Made by a program: the position numbers and the translations under genes
Shown: piece after piece, positions 44,961 to 57,069 of the stretch
Layout of the letters: every line of letters begins with the position of its first letter
How positions within the stretch are numbered: position 1 is the first letter of the stretch
Notes under the pieces: generated by a model
What the model was told of the DNA's origin: nothing
The model's database searches: none
The model's input: only the letters and a program-made list of their open reading frames with translations
NCBI GenBank assembly: GCA_014529385.2
Contig: CM043969.1
Location: 35,723,446-35,787,445 of the forward strand
Origin: Adiantum capillus-veneris
Lineage: Eukaryota; Streptophyta; Polypodiopsida; Polypodiales; Pteridaceae
Length of the DNA stretch: 64,000 bases
Reading direction: 5' to 3'

Positions 44961-45020
44961 GAAGATGGAGAGGGGGAATGGGGAACACACCCGACACACA
45001 AATAGCTACCCCTATATAGC

Positions 45021-46164
45021 TGAAGGGTATTAACAACAACCATGTCCTCTCGAAAACACCTTTAAAAAAAACAACTCACACTAGCAAGGCCTCGCGTGAA
45101 CTTCACCCAACACACACATGACCTGCACAGTTGCTAGACAGCGATCACAGTGATCTTTCCCGCTTCCAGTTTTTCCACATCCCAACACCTCTCTCTCTTT
45201 CTCTCTCACACGCACAGGGGGCTCGAGGGGGGTGCACACGCTCACACACACCGGCACCACACACCCTGAAGAAGAAAGGGGGGAAGGGGGAAAGACAAGG
45301 CCAAAATCGAAAATGACAGGTTCTCCTTCGAACAAAAAAACCATGTACAAGATCCATACAGTCTGCTTTAGGCTGCACCATGGCCATCACTGTTCCACAC
45401 AGAGAGGCACACACCTCCCTCCAAACTCGACTACGTTGGCACGTAGCTCGATGAGAAATTTACCATTGGCTTCGCTCCAATTGTAGCTCCTCCCCTTGGT
45501 AGCCCTCACTGACTCCCTTTTTTGCAGAGCACTCGTCGTTCCAAGTCGTTTCACGATGATTCGCCTTTCGTGCCGGCTTTGATCGCCGAGCGCACGAATC
45601 TTCTTCCTCTTCCAATTCCTCCTCAGAGAAAAACCCTTTCTTCAAAAATCGTCCCCCTCCTTTTTTTTCTTCCCTCCTTTCCAAACTTACTAAACACAAA
45701 GGGTCACGACGTCTTTCAAATACAATAAAAAAGTGATAAAATTATTAGGTTGAATTAAATTGGTATCATTGTTTGGGAAAGGATTGCCTTAGCTTAGTCT
45801 TGAGCTGATTGAAAATGGAGATTAGCTAGCTACAAACCATGGTAAACAAAAGGAAAACCGATGAAATATGTGAAAAAGTCGTCCAAAAATTCAGCAAATC
45901 TTAAAATTTCTACTAGTATTTCCGATTTTCTTCTTTGTGATGAGGAAACTTGATCAGCATCCACTTAATAAGAGAGACTTTCTCAAACGTTAACACTGAC
46001 TGGATCTAGCTTTAAAATGCAAGAAATGTAAAGGATGTCAAGTTGTGAAATAAAAATAACTAGTTAATATATGTGTGTGTATAGAATTTAATAGAATTAT
46101 GCAAGGACGTGGAGCTTCACTTTAGCATTCTAAAACAATAGAATGCAAAAGAAAAACATACATA
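45021..46164. other. No gene seen
   Basis: Low-complexity and AT-rich sequence. Frames at 45081-45728 on both strands overlap each other and include CT-rich tracts (45190-45210). None is convincing. Confidence 0.5.
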
Positions 46165-46190
46165 TGTGTGTGTGTGTGTGTGTGTGTGTG
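46165..46190. repeat. (TG)n microsatellite
   Basis: About 26 bp of TG repeat, directly before the first copy of the 176-bp direct repeat. Confidence 0.95.
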
Positions 46191-46196
46191 TCTGTT

Positions 46197-46372
46197 CTAG
46201 ATCATAAACTCCCATCTCTAATCACTTTAAGCATACTCCGACTAAGCATCATTAAGGCATCAATTGTCCCTTTGAAGACGCATCTGACATACATTAACCA
46301 TTAAACTTGGCCTGTTAACAAGCCCTAATCACTGCTCAATAAATGTGTAGGCTCCAAAGAATCTTAGCTTGC
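46197..46372. repeat. 176-bp direct repeat, copy 1
   Basis: Begins CTAGATCATAAA and ends near TTAGCTTGC. It is about 90 percent similar by eye to 48489-48664 and lies 2.3 kb from it. It is not bounded by TG..CA, so it is not obviously an LTR. Confidence 0.85.
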
Positions 46373-46789
46373 TCCGGGTATGTCGTTTGATATGTGTTTG
46401 AAACATGAGCCGGGGAGGCGCCGAGCCTCTAGCTGTGAGAGGTGTGAAAGAGAGAAAATAACAGCCACTGAAAGATACACCGTAATCATCGATTAATTGA
46501 ACAATGCTTTGAGTTCAATTTAATGAAAGACCTAGGCGCACTGTTAGCAGTATCGTAACTCAAATTAATTTAAAGTTAGGAGTTTAATCTCCCTTTTTAC
46601 AAGATTAATCGGGCTATTAACGACACCGGGACTTAATAGGATGATTAATCAATCTCTAGCTGATGACGATGATGATAATTCTCTCTTTTCACTTTCTCTA
46701 CTTCAACTGCCCTTGGATTTTGCAAGCTTTAATTTTGCTGACTGCCTCAATCATCATGCTCCAATTATTTTCAAATATTCTACAGCTTC

Positions 46790-46902
46790 TTGCTCTAATT
46801 GCTTTACACTAACTTAATTGTCGTTCTCAAGCTTTAGCTTGAGAACGACAATTGCTCTAATTGCTTTACACTAACTTAATTGTCGTTCTCAAGCTTTAGC
46901 TT
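46790..46902. repeat. 51-bp direct duplication enclosing a perfect 18-bp-arm hairpin
   Basis: A 51-bp segment at 46790-46840 is repeated at 46852-46902. Between and overlapping them, AATTGTCGTTCTCAAGCT (46816-46833) pairs exactly with 46836-46853 around a 2-base loop. The arrangement looks like a template-switch event during DNA repair or replication. Confidence 0.92.
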
Positions 46903-46994
46903 TCTGTCGCTCTTCAATTGCTATCCAAAGCTTTAACCCTTTCTTGGCCTACCTTGTGCTTTCCTCTTGCTTCCTTAGGTTGAGTCCCTTGCTT

Positions 46995-47312
46995 ATGCAC
47001 AAGAGAGAGAGAGAGAGAGAGAGTCGTAGAGAGAGAGAGAGAGTCCGATCTTTCTTACACCTTCGCTTCGAGAGCCTCGGGTTCTTTCTCGCCGAACTTC
47101 ATGGAGTCCTCCCCCTTGCTTTCTCACCCTCTTCGTCCCCCTCTCCTACTTACCTCATGCTTCCCTTGTCCGAGCTCATGTCACCTTCATGCAATAGCTA
47201 AGAGATCCTCTCCTTCTCAAGCATGAGAGAGAGAGGGAGAGAGCCTTCGCTTTGCTTCGCAAACACTCCTTCTCCAAATAGGAGAGAGGGAGCCGTTCTC
47301 TTCCTTTGCTAG

Positions 47313-47353
<41 letters not shown>

Positions 47354-47410
47354 TTTCTTTAATCCGAGAGCGAGAGAAGAAGCACCTTGCTTCCTTCACT
47401 AGCTGAGCAT
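46995..47410. repeat. (GA)n-rich region
   Basis: Several GA tracts lie at about 47001-47044, 47225-47245 and 47315-47350, with similar sequence between them. Frames translating the tracts as Arg-Glu or Ser-Leu are artefacts. Confidence 0.9.
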
Positions 47411-48488
47411 GAGAGAGAGAGCGGGCGAGCCCTCAAATCCTTGCTTCCTCCTCCCGTCATACCTTGCTTCCTCTTTCTTCCTCGTTGCTCCCCTCGTTAC
47501 TACTCTTCATGCACCTCTCCTTCGTGCTTCATGCCAATTCCCTCTTTTAAAACCAATGTCCAATTTAGCACCTACAGTGTCGTCGTTGTGGGCCCTGCAT
47601 GGTTTTTGCTGGGAGCAGCATCAAATGGAGTGCAAGGGCGTGCTCAGTGTTTTTCACTTCTTCGTCGTGCTTAGCCAAGCTTCACATCTCGTGCTACGAC
47701 TCACTTCGCCCCTGCGCATCTGCCCGCCATCTGCTCGCTCAAGCCATGTTTTATTTTCTCCTTCACACACAATGTGTGTCTTAATTTAAAATGGGCGGCC
47801 AAATTAATTGGCCATTGGGCCCTTGGTGAATATGGGCGGTCTTTAGGGTTATGGGAGGCCCTCCCAATGGGCATCACATTTGACATATATATAGACCAAG
47901 GCACCGCCTTGCATATGGTGAAAATAGCATAGAGCTCCTTGCCACAGTCATGTTGGCATTCCCCGCAATCATTGCATTCGAAGAGACAACATTCAGAACA
48001 CGAAGCTCTTGAAATGTCTTATGTGCTTCTGTAAGGCACCACATTTGGTCCGGATCAAATGTTTCCAAGCACAGTGAATGACACAGATTTTGACTAAAGT
48101 AGTGCCAAGTTCAAATCCTCTTGCATATATAATTATTAGTGCACTGCAAAAGATAACGTTCCAAAACTTGGGCGAAGTCAAAAATTCCCAAATGGCACAC
48201 CGATCGAGCCGACCAGATTGGTACAGAATCGGTCCCCTGAAGAATCCTTAACAGCCAATATCTTGGCAATCTAAACTGCGATCGTTGATCTGCAAAGACC
48301 AACGTGCTCCACAAAGTGAGCACTTTTGACTTGTGCATTCACTTCATTTTTGTCCCCTTAGCTGCAGTTGCCCAATCCGGTATGGATTTGCAATCGACTT
48401 AAACTTCAAATTTCCATAACTTTTTTACCGTAACTCCAATCGACGAGTTGTAAAGACAAGGTGGTAGAGCACTTCAAGCACTACAGCT
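47411..48488. other. No gene seen
   Basis: Overlapping short frames on both strands without known motifs. Confidence 0.5.
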
Positions 48489-48664
48489 CTAGATCATAAA
48501 GTCCCATCTGTAATCACTTTAAGCATACTCCTTCTTAGCATCATTAAGACATAAATTTGCCCTTTGAAGCCACATCTGGCATACATTAACCATTAAACCA
48601 TGCCTGTTAACAAGCCCTAATCACTGCTCAATAAATGTGTAGGCTCCAAAGAAGCTAAGCTTGC
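48489..48664. repeat. 176-bp direct repeat, copy 2
   Basis: Partner of 46197-46372. It ends just before the first recognisable frame of element D, so it may belong to that element's 5' region. Confidence 0.85.
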
Positions 48665-48670
48665 ATTTAT

Positions 48671-49330
48671 TTGCTCTTTTTTCCATCATGGAAGCAGAGT
48701 TGCATGATAGCGGAAGAGAAGGGCAAAACAAAGGTGGTAAGCATAATCCGTTTGGAGAAGAAAGAGGATGATTCGGGAGCTATGGTCATGCCCGTGGGTA
48801 AGAGGGTTACAAGAGATCATGACATGAGTGATGCAAGTCCCAGCCATAAAAGAGGGAAGCAGGTTGAAGCAGGTACAGGTAAAGAGAAGAAAAAGAGAAA
48901 ACCCAAGCAACATTACAATGCATTCGGCTGCCCTTTCAGAGAAGGGAAACCAAATTACAGTTTATAGGCTGATTTACTGAGTAGAAAGGCTGATGTTACC
49001 TTTGGGAAACTCATGGAGATGTGTCCTATGTTTAAGAGGCAATGGAAGCATGTAGTCAACCCCATGAAGAAGGAGTCTGCAAGGGGGTCAGTGAGAGTCC
49101 TATCTTTGAATGAGTTTCCTGATATATGCCCTACTATGGATGCATGGCATAAGAGGAAGTGGATTGGAGAGGATTCTATTGATGGAGGTGCATAGGTATG
49201 TGTTATTACTCAAGCTTGTGTATCAAAGTTCGGACTCAACATGGTGAAGAATTTAGGTTTTCGCATAAAGCTTGCCAACCAATCAAGGGTGAGGTGCTTG
49301 AGAGTTAAAGGACTTGGAGGTGTATTTATT
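48671..49330 (+). pseudogene. Element D gag end
   Basis: Lys-rich frames at 48671-48967 (KKKRKPKQHYNAFGC) and 49013-49195 show no complete zinc knuckle. They precede the protease on the same strand. Confidence 0.45.
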
Positions 49331-49560
49331 TGATGTTAAAATTGCTAGTCAATTTCCATGTTATGCCTGTAGTTATTGGTGCTTTCCCTCTCATCCTTGG
49401 AAGACCATGGTTACAGGCAACCAAAGCTATGGAGGATTGGGGACATGGTACCATCACTCTCTATGCTAGAAGGGGTGATAAGAAGGGTTTTGACATGGCT
49501 ATCAAGCAATCTTTGGATGCTGATTTTGATGAAAAAAGGGATGAATAAGAGTACTCAAGT
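49198..49560 (+). pseudogene. Element D aspartic protease remnant
   Basis: The stretch ACVSKFGLNMVKNLGF follows the position of the (lost) DSG loop, and FPLILGRPWL is the late retropepsin motif. An acidic spacer follows. The active-site Asp is not visible. Confidence 0.6.
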
Positions 49561-49776
49561 GAAGTAGAAGACAATGGAGATTATGGAAGTGAAGTGGAAG
49601 ATATCAGCGATATTGATCTAGATGTTTCCTCCTTGTTTCTTGAAGAAGAGCATGATGAGAAACAAAGCTTTCTTGGCCTTATAGAGAATGAGGATATCTC
49701 TGGTCCTTATGAGAAAATTGAAGAGCTCACGTAACCCAAAGTTTAACCTAATGTCAAACAGGAGCTGATACAAGGT

Positions 49777-50690
49777 ATGTTGTCTCGTGACTTGATTAGT
49801 CATGAGAAGGGTGAGTACCTACATATGATACAACAAATTTTCCATTTATTTATCACTTCTTATGAGGAAATTAGAGGCTTCAAGGGAGAGGAAATTCACA
49901 TTCCAATAGAGGAAGGAGCTCATCCCTTTCACCAAAAGCTAAGGAGAATGGGACATGTACAACTTAATAATTTAAAGGAATAAGTAGACAAGTTTCTCAA
50001 AGCAGGTTTCATATGTCCTATGAGTACTGCAGAATGGGTGAGTCCTGTTGTTGTCACACCCAAGAAGGATGGAAAGTGGAGGATGTGTGTTGATTTTAAG
50101 CCTCTAAATGCAGCCATGAAGAAAGATTTATACCCTCTTCCTTTCATAGATGACATACTTGATTCTATTTTAGGGCATGAGAGGTATAGTGTATGTCATG
50201 GATTCTCTGGATATTTTCAGCTCACCTTGGCTTTAGAATATCAAAATAAGACCAAATTTATCACACCACACGGATTCTTTTGTTATTGTGTGCTTCCTTC
50301 TGGTCTTATGAATGGTTGTGCGTGGTACCAAAAGCGCATCAATAAGGTGTTCTTTCCCTTCCTTGGCAAGTTTATGAAGGATCTTATTGATGACTTTTGT
50401 GTTTATAGATCTCGATCATTGTGAAAATCTTGCAATGGAATTGAAGCAATATGATGAAAGTGGAGATCAACTCAACCCAAAGAAGTGTCATCTTGCTCAA
50501 CCAAGAGTGAATTGGGGCATATGATCTCAGAGAATGGGATTGAAGCGGATCCTAACAAGGTGATGGCTTTGGTGCTCCTCCCATCACCTAAGGATACAAA
50601 ACAACTTGCTACTTTCATTCAAAAGGTGAATTATATGCCAAAGTTCATTCCTTTGTCCTCTCAACTTCTTTATCCCCTACAATAGACAAA
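49777..50690 (+). pseudogene. Element D reverse transcriptase
   Basis: VSPVVVTPKKDGKWRMCVDF starts the domain (50020 onward). It continues with YSVCHGFSGYFQLTLA and a catalytic box now reading LIDD (DLIDDFCVY) at about 50385. The frames at 50425-50690 carry the thumb (KKCHLAQPRVNWGI and GIEADPNKV). There are several frame breaks. Confidence 0.8.
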
Positions 50691-51120
50691 TGAATGTGAA
50701 GAGGTTCTTCGAGGTATCAAAGAGGTTTTTGGTTCTCTTCCTGCTATGAAAGCTCCTAATTGGGATAAGGAGTTTTATGTGCATCCATCGGTAGGAGGGG
50801 ATGCTCTTGGAGCTATGCTTCTTCAAAGAGGTAACAACTCCCACTACATGAGGCCTATCTATTGTGCTAGCAGGGTGAATCTGGAGGTGGAAAGAGGAAT
50901 TACTGAGGTGTAGCTCATCATGGTAAATGTGATTTATGCATGTAGAAGTCTTAGGCACTAACTTCTCCCTAAACCATTCACATTCCTCACTAGCTACACT
51001 CTTCTACCTCAATTGGTGAATAGCCCTACTTTGTCAAATAGGCTCATGCAGTGGATTGTGTAATTACAAGAATTCCAATTCTCTTTTCTTGTTGAGGAGA
51101 GTACAAGGGCTAAATTGTCT
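50691..51120 (+). pseudogene. Element D first RNase H
   Basis: The minus-free plus-frame sequence holds DKEFYVHPSVGGDALGAMLLQ and RPIYCASRVN, a Ty3/Gypsy RNase H in which catalytic acidic positions are altered. It is broken by stops near 50913 and 51060. Confidence 0.65.
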
Positions 51121-51178
51121 GATTTTCTTAATTATAACCAAAGCCCTCTTCTTCTTAAGGAGGATTCGGTACATGAAG

Positions 51179-51709
51179 AAGCAACACATGGAAGCTCCTG
51201 ACATAGACAATGCCTATTTATTGATTTTTGATGGCTCTTACAGGAAAGCACATGGTGAAGCTTCAGGAGGTATTGTAATTCATGATCCTCAAGGGGCTTT
51301 GGTAACTAAAAGGAGTTTGAAGCTTATAGCACAAAGCAACAATGAAGTTGAGTATGCTACTTTGGAGAAAGGTCTCAACCTTTGCCTTGAGCTTGGCATC
51401 TGTCGTGTGAGGGTAAGAGGTGATGCTCTTCTGGTGGTTAACCAAGTACTTGGGGTGTGGCAAATCAAGAATCCAAGGCTTAAAAATATGTGTTTTCAAG
51501 TGAGGAATCTGCTTGAGCATTTTGAAGCTTGGAGTTTAAGGCAGGTGGACAGGTCTCAAAATGAAGAAGCACATGGTACAACACAAGCTTCAATTGGACA
51601 ATTGTATGTAATAAGGGCTGATTCTCCTCTTTATCTTGGAAGGAAAGCTTTAGAGAGGGAGGAAGAGTTTCTACAATTAGGTATGCTTGCATCAGAGTTG
51701 GAGAAGTGA
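51179..51709 (+). pseudogene. Element D second, archaeal-type RNase H
   Basis: The open stretch shows the RVT_3-type RNase H pattern: LIFDGSYRKAHGEASGGIVI (first Asp), SNNEVEYATLEKGLNLCLEL (Glu) and VRGDALLVVNQV (second Asp). The final motif NEEAHGTTQA has Gly where the last Asp is expected. This domain sits between the normal RNase H and integrase in Tat elements and is thought to have been acquired from a cellular RNase H. Confidence 0.85.
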
Positions 51710-51745
51710 AAAAAGTATGCCTTCCTACGCCATGCCAAAAGGTAT

Positions 51746-53014
51746 GTGCTACTTGGCGATGCCTTATATATGAAGGGGGCTTATCTTGCGATGAGAAAAG
51801 TACCTTGGAAAGAGGAAATTTATATAATTTTAGAGGAGAATCATGAGGGTTCTTGTGGTGGTCATTTTGCTGCAAAGATCACTTTGCATACAGTCTTGCA
51901 GGAAGGGTATGTGTGGCCAAGCATTCAATGTGACATTCATCATTGGTGCAAGTCTTGCAAAGAGTGTCAAAGCATCGCAAATAGGGTTCTCAAATCAGAA
52001 ATTAGAGGCACCATTGTGGCTTATGATGTGTTTGAGAAGTGGGGTATTGATGCAATAGGTTCTCTACCTATGACAGCTAGAGACAAATGTTCCATACTTA
52101 TTGTTGTTGACTATCTATCCAGGTGGGCCAAAGCCAAAGCTGTTAAGCACATCACAAGCAAAGATGTTTTCCAATTAATATATAAAGATATTTGCTGCAA
52201 ATTTGCATGGCATTGGAGTTACTTTTTTACAAGGGTCCAGGTTTCAGGGGAAAGCTGGTGGATTATCTATGTAAAAAGCTTCATGTGCATCACAGGTTTA
52301 CTTCTCCATATTATCCCCAATGCAATGGCATGAATGAAATGTTTAATGGAGAGCTCATAAGGGATCTTACAAAGATGACAAGAAAAAATGTGAAGACTTG
52401 GGTTTTAGAGCTACCTTGTGCTCTGTGGGCTTACAGGACTGCCATCAAATCAGGTATTGTTTTCTCTCCCTTCCATCTAGTTTTTGGCAAAGAGGCTTTA
52501 CTTCCTATTGAGGTGGAGATAACAGCTTTGAAGATGATGCTAAAGCTTGGAGAAGAACCCAATGATGCATTCAAGGAAAGGCTTCTATTTTTGTGTACAA
52601 TTGGATAGGTTGCTGGCTTTTGAGCATTATGAGCAGGTCTTGAAGAACAATCAAGCAAAGGCAAATGAGAAGGTGAATGAGAAAGACATCCAGAAGGGTG
52701 ACATGGTTCTTTGTTACAATATCAATCTTGATAGCACTTTTCAAAAGAAGTTTCAAATCAAGTGGTAGGGTCCTTTCTTGGTCTTAAACACGTTTCCAAA
52801 TGGCACATATCAACTTGCTGACTTGGATGGCACCCCACATAAAGAGCGTGTGAACGGCTACATGTTGAAGAAGTATATTGCAAGGTTGATGACTGTAATT
52901 GAGGATGAGACTTCTCTTGAAGAATTTTCTGATCATGTGGCTAAGGATGAAGATGAAGTGAAGACTCCCACATGTGGTTTACAGAATCTCTTTTCTGTTG
53001 TTGATCATGAATGA
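51746..53014 (+). pseudogene. Element D integrase
   Basis: The zinc domain has HEGSCGGHFAAKIT and CKSCKECQ; the core has KWGIDAIGSLPMTARDK (first Asp), GPGFRGKLVDYLCKK (second region) and YYPQCNGMNEMFNGEL (the usual Glu is Met in NGMNE, with Glu next to it). The C-terminal part is GDMVLCYNIN, then KW, a stop, and GPFLVLNTFPNGTYQLADLDG. The frame breaks at about 52240 and at the stops near 52608 and 52767. Confidence 0.85.
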
Positions 53015-53694
53015 TCTAGCAGGCTCGGGTGTGGCAAACTATGTTGGACACATTTCTGACACCCGTTTTTTATAAATTTGTACATATGGACATGACACCC
53101 AATTTCAAAAAGGTGTGTGGGATTTTTTTGTGGATTTTTTAGCTTGCTTTAGCAAGAAGATGTACATGCATTGCAAGTTGTTAGTCTAGTGACAGCTGTC
53201 GGGCTACTATAACTGCCCGTGAGTGAGTTTTTTGAAGTGAGACTTGTATATAGCTAAAACTCATCTCCAAACTTAAACAAAGATCAAAAATAGACCAAAA
53301 AATTGTAGGTTTGAGCTCGTTGTGCCTTCTTGATGGTTTCTGTTGCAGTTTTTTCCCTCGCCTTGCCTACTCTATGTGTAGTCATGTTGGGACAACTCCC
53401 TGTTTGCATCAATTTTACATATAGCGGCGTGTAGATTCAAATTTGATCATCTTCAACTTTCTCGCCATTTTTCAAGCTTTAAAGTGCTCCAATTGGAGTT
53501 GTGCTCTTCAGGTTACGACTAGTCCTCTATAGGGTTATGGCTATGGCAACCTAGTGGCAAATTATGTGTAGATAGATTGGGAGGGGTGGAATCTATAAAT
53601 TGTGGAATTAATGTTGAAGTTGTGGGTTTGTGATGTTCAATGGTGAAAGGCGAGGCCCTTGTCTTCATATGCATTGGTCGGCGTGTGCTGTAAA
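53015..53694. other. No gene seen
   Basis: About 680 bp lie between element D and the 3' LTR of element E. A TGTTGGACAC at 53043 could be an LTR start, but no second copy is present in the window. Confidence 0.5.
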
Positions 53695-54016
53695 TGTAAA
53701 GAATGAGGATGCAAGAGAGCTACACAAGAGAAGCACAAATCACACAGAGATGGAAAGCTTCTTCTTCTTCTTCACAGAAAAGAGAGTACAAAATAACTAA
53801 GTGCTAAAGCTGAAAAGTAGCACATATGTACATGCGGTCACTAAGTGTGAACTCGCTAGAAGCGTACTAGGCTAGCACTATAAGTGTAGTCCAGCTGTAG
53901 AATCACTGGCAGAGATCCTCCGTGTTGGTCACCTAACGCGCCAGTGAGTAAATGCCGTAAGCGGCCAAGACCCGTAGTGGATGCCAGCTCAAGGTGTAGA
54001 GCTCGACATCTCAACA
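53695..54016 (-). repeat. Element E 3' LTR
   Basis: 322 bp, TGTAAAG to TCAACA, with a purine tract beside its inner end. Confidence 0.92.
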
Positions 54017-55302
54017 CTCCCCCTCGAGCTCTGCATGTCGCAGAGTCCAAGCATAGTCCGGAAACGTCGAAGCTTCTCAGCTCCGAGGGTTTTGGTAAAG
54101 ATATCCGCTATCTGCTCCTCTGTGCTGACGTAGACCAAGTCGATGTCGCCCGCCAACACTCGCTCTCGAACGTAGTGGTAATGGACCTCTATGTGTTTGG
54201 TCCTGGCATGGAACACTCGGTTCCTAGCCAACTGCATGCTGCTGAGGTTGTCACAATGGATGAAAATCTGCTGGTCCACCTGCACTCCCAAGTCCTCAAG
54301 TAATGTGCGTAGCCAAGCTACCTCGCACGCCGCAACTGCTGCACCTTTGTACTCGGCCTCTGTGCTCGATAAAGCAACCGTAGGCTGCTTTTTGCTGCTC
54401 CAAGTAACAGCAGCACTCCCAAAAGAGAACATGAAGCCACTCGTAGATCTCCTATCAACAATGCTACTTGCCCAATCTGCATCTGTATACCCATACAATG
54501 CTAATGGTGCATCTGCTGCATAGAACAATGCGTAGTCAAGAGTACCTTGCACATACCTAAGTGTGCGTCGTACTCCATCCAAATGTGGCTTCCTCGGAAG
54601 TTGCATGAACTGACTCTCCAAGCCTACTGTGTAGCTCAAGTCTGGCCTCGTGATAGTCAAGTAGATTAGACTACCCACAATCTTCCTGTACATGTTGACA
54701 TCCTCAACAACATCACCCTTCCCTGCACTTAGCTTTGCATTCACATCCAAGGGAATAGAAATTGGCTTACAATCAGCCATACCATACTTTGACAACATGT
54801 CCAAAGCATACTGTCTCTGTGATAGCCATACACCCTCTGGAGTCCTGATCACTTCAATGCCAAGAAAGTAGCGCAACTCGCCTAAATCTTTCATTTCAAA
54901 CTCCTGTTTGAGAAGACCCTTCACATGGTCAATCTCCATAGCATTGTCACCAACAATAATAAGGTCATCTACATATATGGTAATGACCACAATCCCCACA
55001 TCACTCTCACGTACATAGAGTGAATGATCAGCATGAGCTCTCCTAAAACCAATACTGACAAGATACTTGGCAATCCTGTCATACCACGCTCTAGAGCCCT
55101 GCTTCAAACCATACAAAGCTTTGAGAAGTCTGCATACATAATCTGGGTAACCTGGATCGACATAACCAGGTGGCTGATCCATATACACTTCCTCTTGCAA
55201 CTCACCATTCAAGAAGGCATTCTTTACATCCATTTGATGCATAATCCATCCTCTAGATGCAGCCACTGCTATGACAGCTCTCACTGTCGTCATCTTTGCC
55301 AC
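53989..55302 (-). pseudogene. Element E reverse transcriptase and RNase H
   Basis: A 437-codon open frame following a TAG. RT motifs are MDVKNAFLNGELQEEVYMDQ, ALYGLKQGSRAWYDRI and the catalytic TIYVDDLIIVGD. RNase H follows with YGYTDADWASS, STEAEYKGAA and HCDNLSSMQLARN, ending in the typical Copia tail (HTKHIEVHYHYVRERV with an extra residue, then ADIFTKTL). Copia order places RT and RNase H after integrase, as here. The last residues run into the 3' LTR, which is usual. The frame itself looks intact, but it is cut off from gag by upstream stops. Confidence 0.9.
54017..54031 (-). promoter_or_regulatory. Element E polypurine tract
   Basis: In element sense GAGCTCGAGGGGGAG directly precedes the 3' LTR. 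Confidence 0.85.
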
Positions 55303-55314
55303 TGGAGCAAAGGT

Positions 55315-57066
55315 CTACTCATAGTCTATGCCATACGTCTGTGCATAACCCTTTGCGACCAGCCTTGCCTTGTGACGCTCAATGTTACCATCAGCCTTAT
55401 GCTTGGTTTTATACACCCATTTACAGCCAATAGCTTTCTTGCCACTTGGCAATGGCACCAACTCCCATGTGTCATTTGCTTCCAATGCAGCCATCTCTTC
55501 ATTCATTGCATCATCCCAATGCACATTTCCAACTGCATCCTCAAAACATGTGGGCTCCACATCCTGTATCACCTTAGCCATGTAGGCTTGGTGATGCGCT
55601 AGATACCCATCATAAGTCAATTTCTGAACTGGATTTCTGACTCTATTAGATCTGCGCGGTCCTGGGTCACTCCTTTGCCCTCTAGCATCTTCTTGTACTT
55701 TCCTTACACCAGGTGTCCTGACAGCCGGAATTCCAAATTCCTCATCAAGACTTTGTTCAGAACCATCTAAATCCATGTCTACATGTGAAAAACCTGATGA
55801 TGCATCAACCATAAAGGGAGGTTCATCAACCTTTTCCTTTCCTTTTCGTGATACATTCCCTGTACCTGTTGGTGGAGTAACCTGCGTACGTAGTCTACCA
55901 TTCCATGGTTTCTCAACAGAGCCACAAGAAGAGTACTCTTGTGGTCCACTCAAAACCTGTGACTGTGGCCTCACATTTTGTACAACCACATCAGCCCCAA
56001 TAGTGCCATGTGCATTACTGTACCAGCTGCTCATCTCATCAAAGACTACATCTCTGCTCACTCGTAATTCTCGTGTAGTAGGATTGTAGCACCTGTACCC
56101 CTTTTGTTCAAGGGAATATCCCACAAGAATACATTTCTCTGCTTTAGGATCCAATTTCCTACGCAACTCATCTGGTACATGCACGTAAGCTATGCAACCA
56201 AACACTTTCAAGTGTGCCAAATCAGGCTTTGTACCTGTAAACTTTTCCTCAGGTGTTACATCATGCACCGCAGCTGTAGGTGTCCTGTTCATAATGTACA
56301 CAGCTGTATTTACGGCTTCAGCCCAGAAATGATGAGGCATGTTCTTCTCATTCATCAATGCACGTGCAACCTCTGCAATGTGCCTGTTTTTCCTTTCTGC
56401 GACCCCATTCTACTGTGGAGTATATCTGCATGTAAACTGCCTGTGTATACCATGCATTCACAGAAAATCTCAAAAATCATTGGAGAAGTACTCTCCCCCT
56501 CCATCTGACCTCAATGTCTTGATTTGCATATCTGTCTCCTTCTGAATCATGACTTTGAAGTCTTGAAAGTGACCAAACACTTCACTTTTGTTACGCATGA
56601 AGTAGACCCATACTTTCCTTGTATGGTCATCAATGAAAGAGACATAATACCTGCAACCATGTATACTTGCAGTATCGGTTGGACCCCAAACATCTGTGTG
56701 CACCACCTCAAGTGGCTTTTTACATACATTGCGCTCATGTGGAAATGAGCCCTTTGACTGTTTTCCAAACTGGCATGCTGCACACACTTTATGCATACCA
56801 TCCACCTTGAATTTGGGCAAACCTTTTACAATCTGTTTTGATTGCATGCTGCGCAATCTCTGCTCATTGACATGGCCAATGCGTTTGTGCCAAATGTCAA
56901 CATCAGCCACAACACCTGTGCCCTGTGCAAACAATGCAGCTTTTACCTCAGGCATGTCTACATTCAGCGTAAACATTCTGCCCACACATTTGCCCTCTGT
57001 GATCAGCTTACAGCCATTCTGGAAATCTTCTACATAACAGCCATTTGGATTGAAGCGAACCTGCAA
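55315..57066 (-). pseudogene. Element E integrase
   Basis: The frame 57066-56470 begins at an internal Met and holds the zinc domain (HKRIGHVNEQRLRSM, CAACQFGKQ) and the core (HTDVWGPTDT with the first Asp; TLRSDGGGEYFS with the second). The Glu segment NGVAERKNRH follows in the same phase after TGA, TGA and TAG codons (56359-56480). The frame 56358-55315 gives the integrase C-terminus, a variable linker and the start of RT. The stops fall at positions where relatives have Gln or Arg. Confidence 0.88.
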
Positions 57067-57069
57067 ACC

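Larger units (their letters stand above)
48671..53014 (+). mobile_element. Element D: decayed Tat-type Ty3/Gypsy internal region
   Basis: On the plus strand the order is a basic gag end, protease, RT, RNase H, second RNase H, integrase, integrase C-terminus. An archaeal-type RNase H between the normal one and integrase marks the Tat lineage of plant Ty3/Gypsy. I could not find LTRs, a primer site or a polypurine tract. Stops and frameshifts are scattered throughout. Confidence 0.85.

Noticed and set aside
45081-45728. Overlapping frames on both strands as host genes
   Set aside because: Low-complexity composition, no motif, and both strands open equally.
53043-53694. Possible 3' LTR of element D starting TGTTGGACAC
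   Set aside because: No second copy is in the window and no purine tract lies directly before it.
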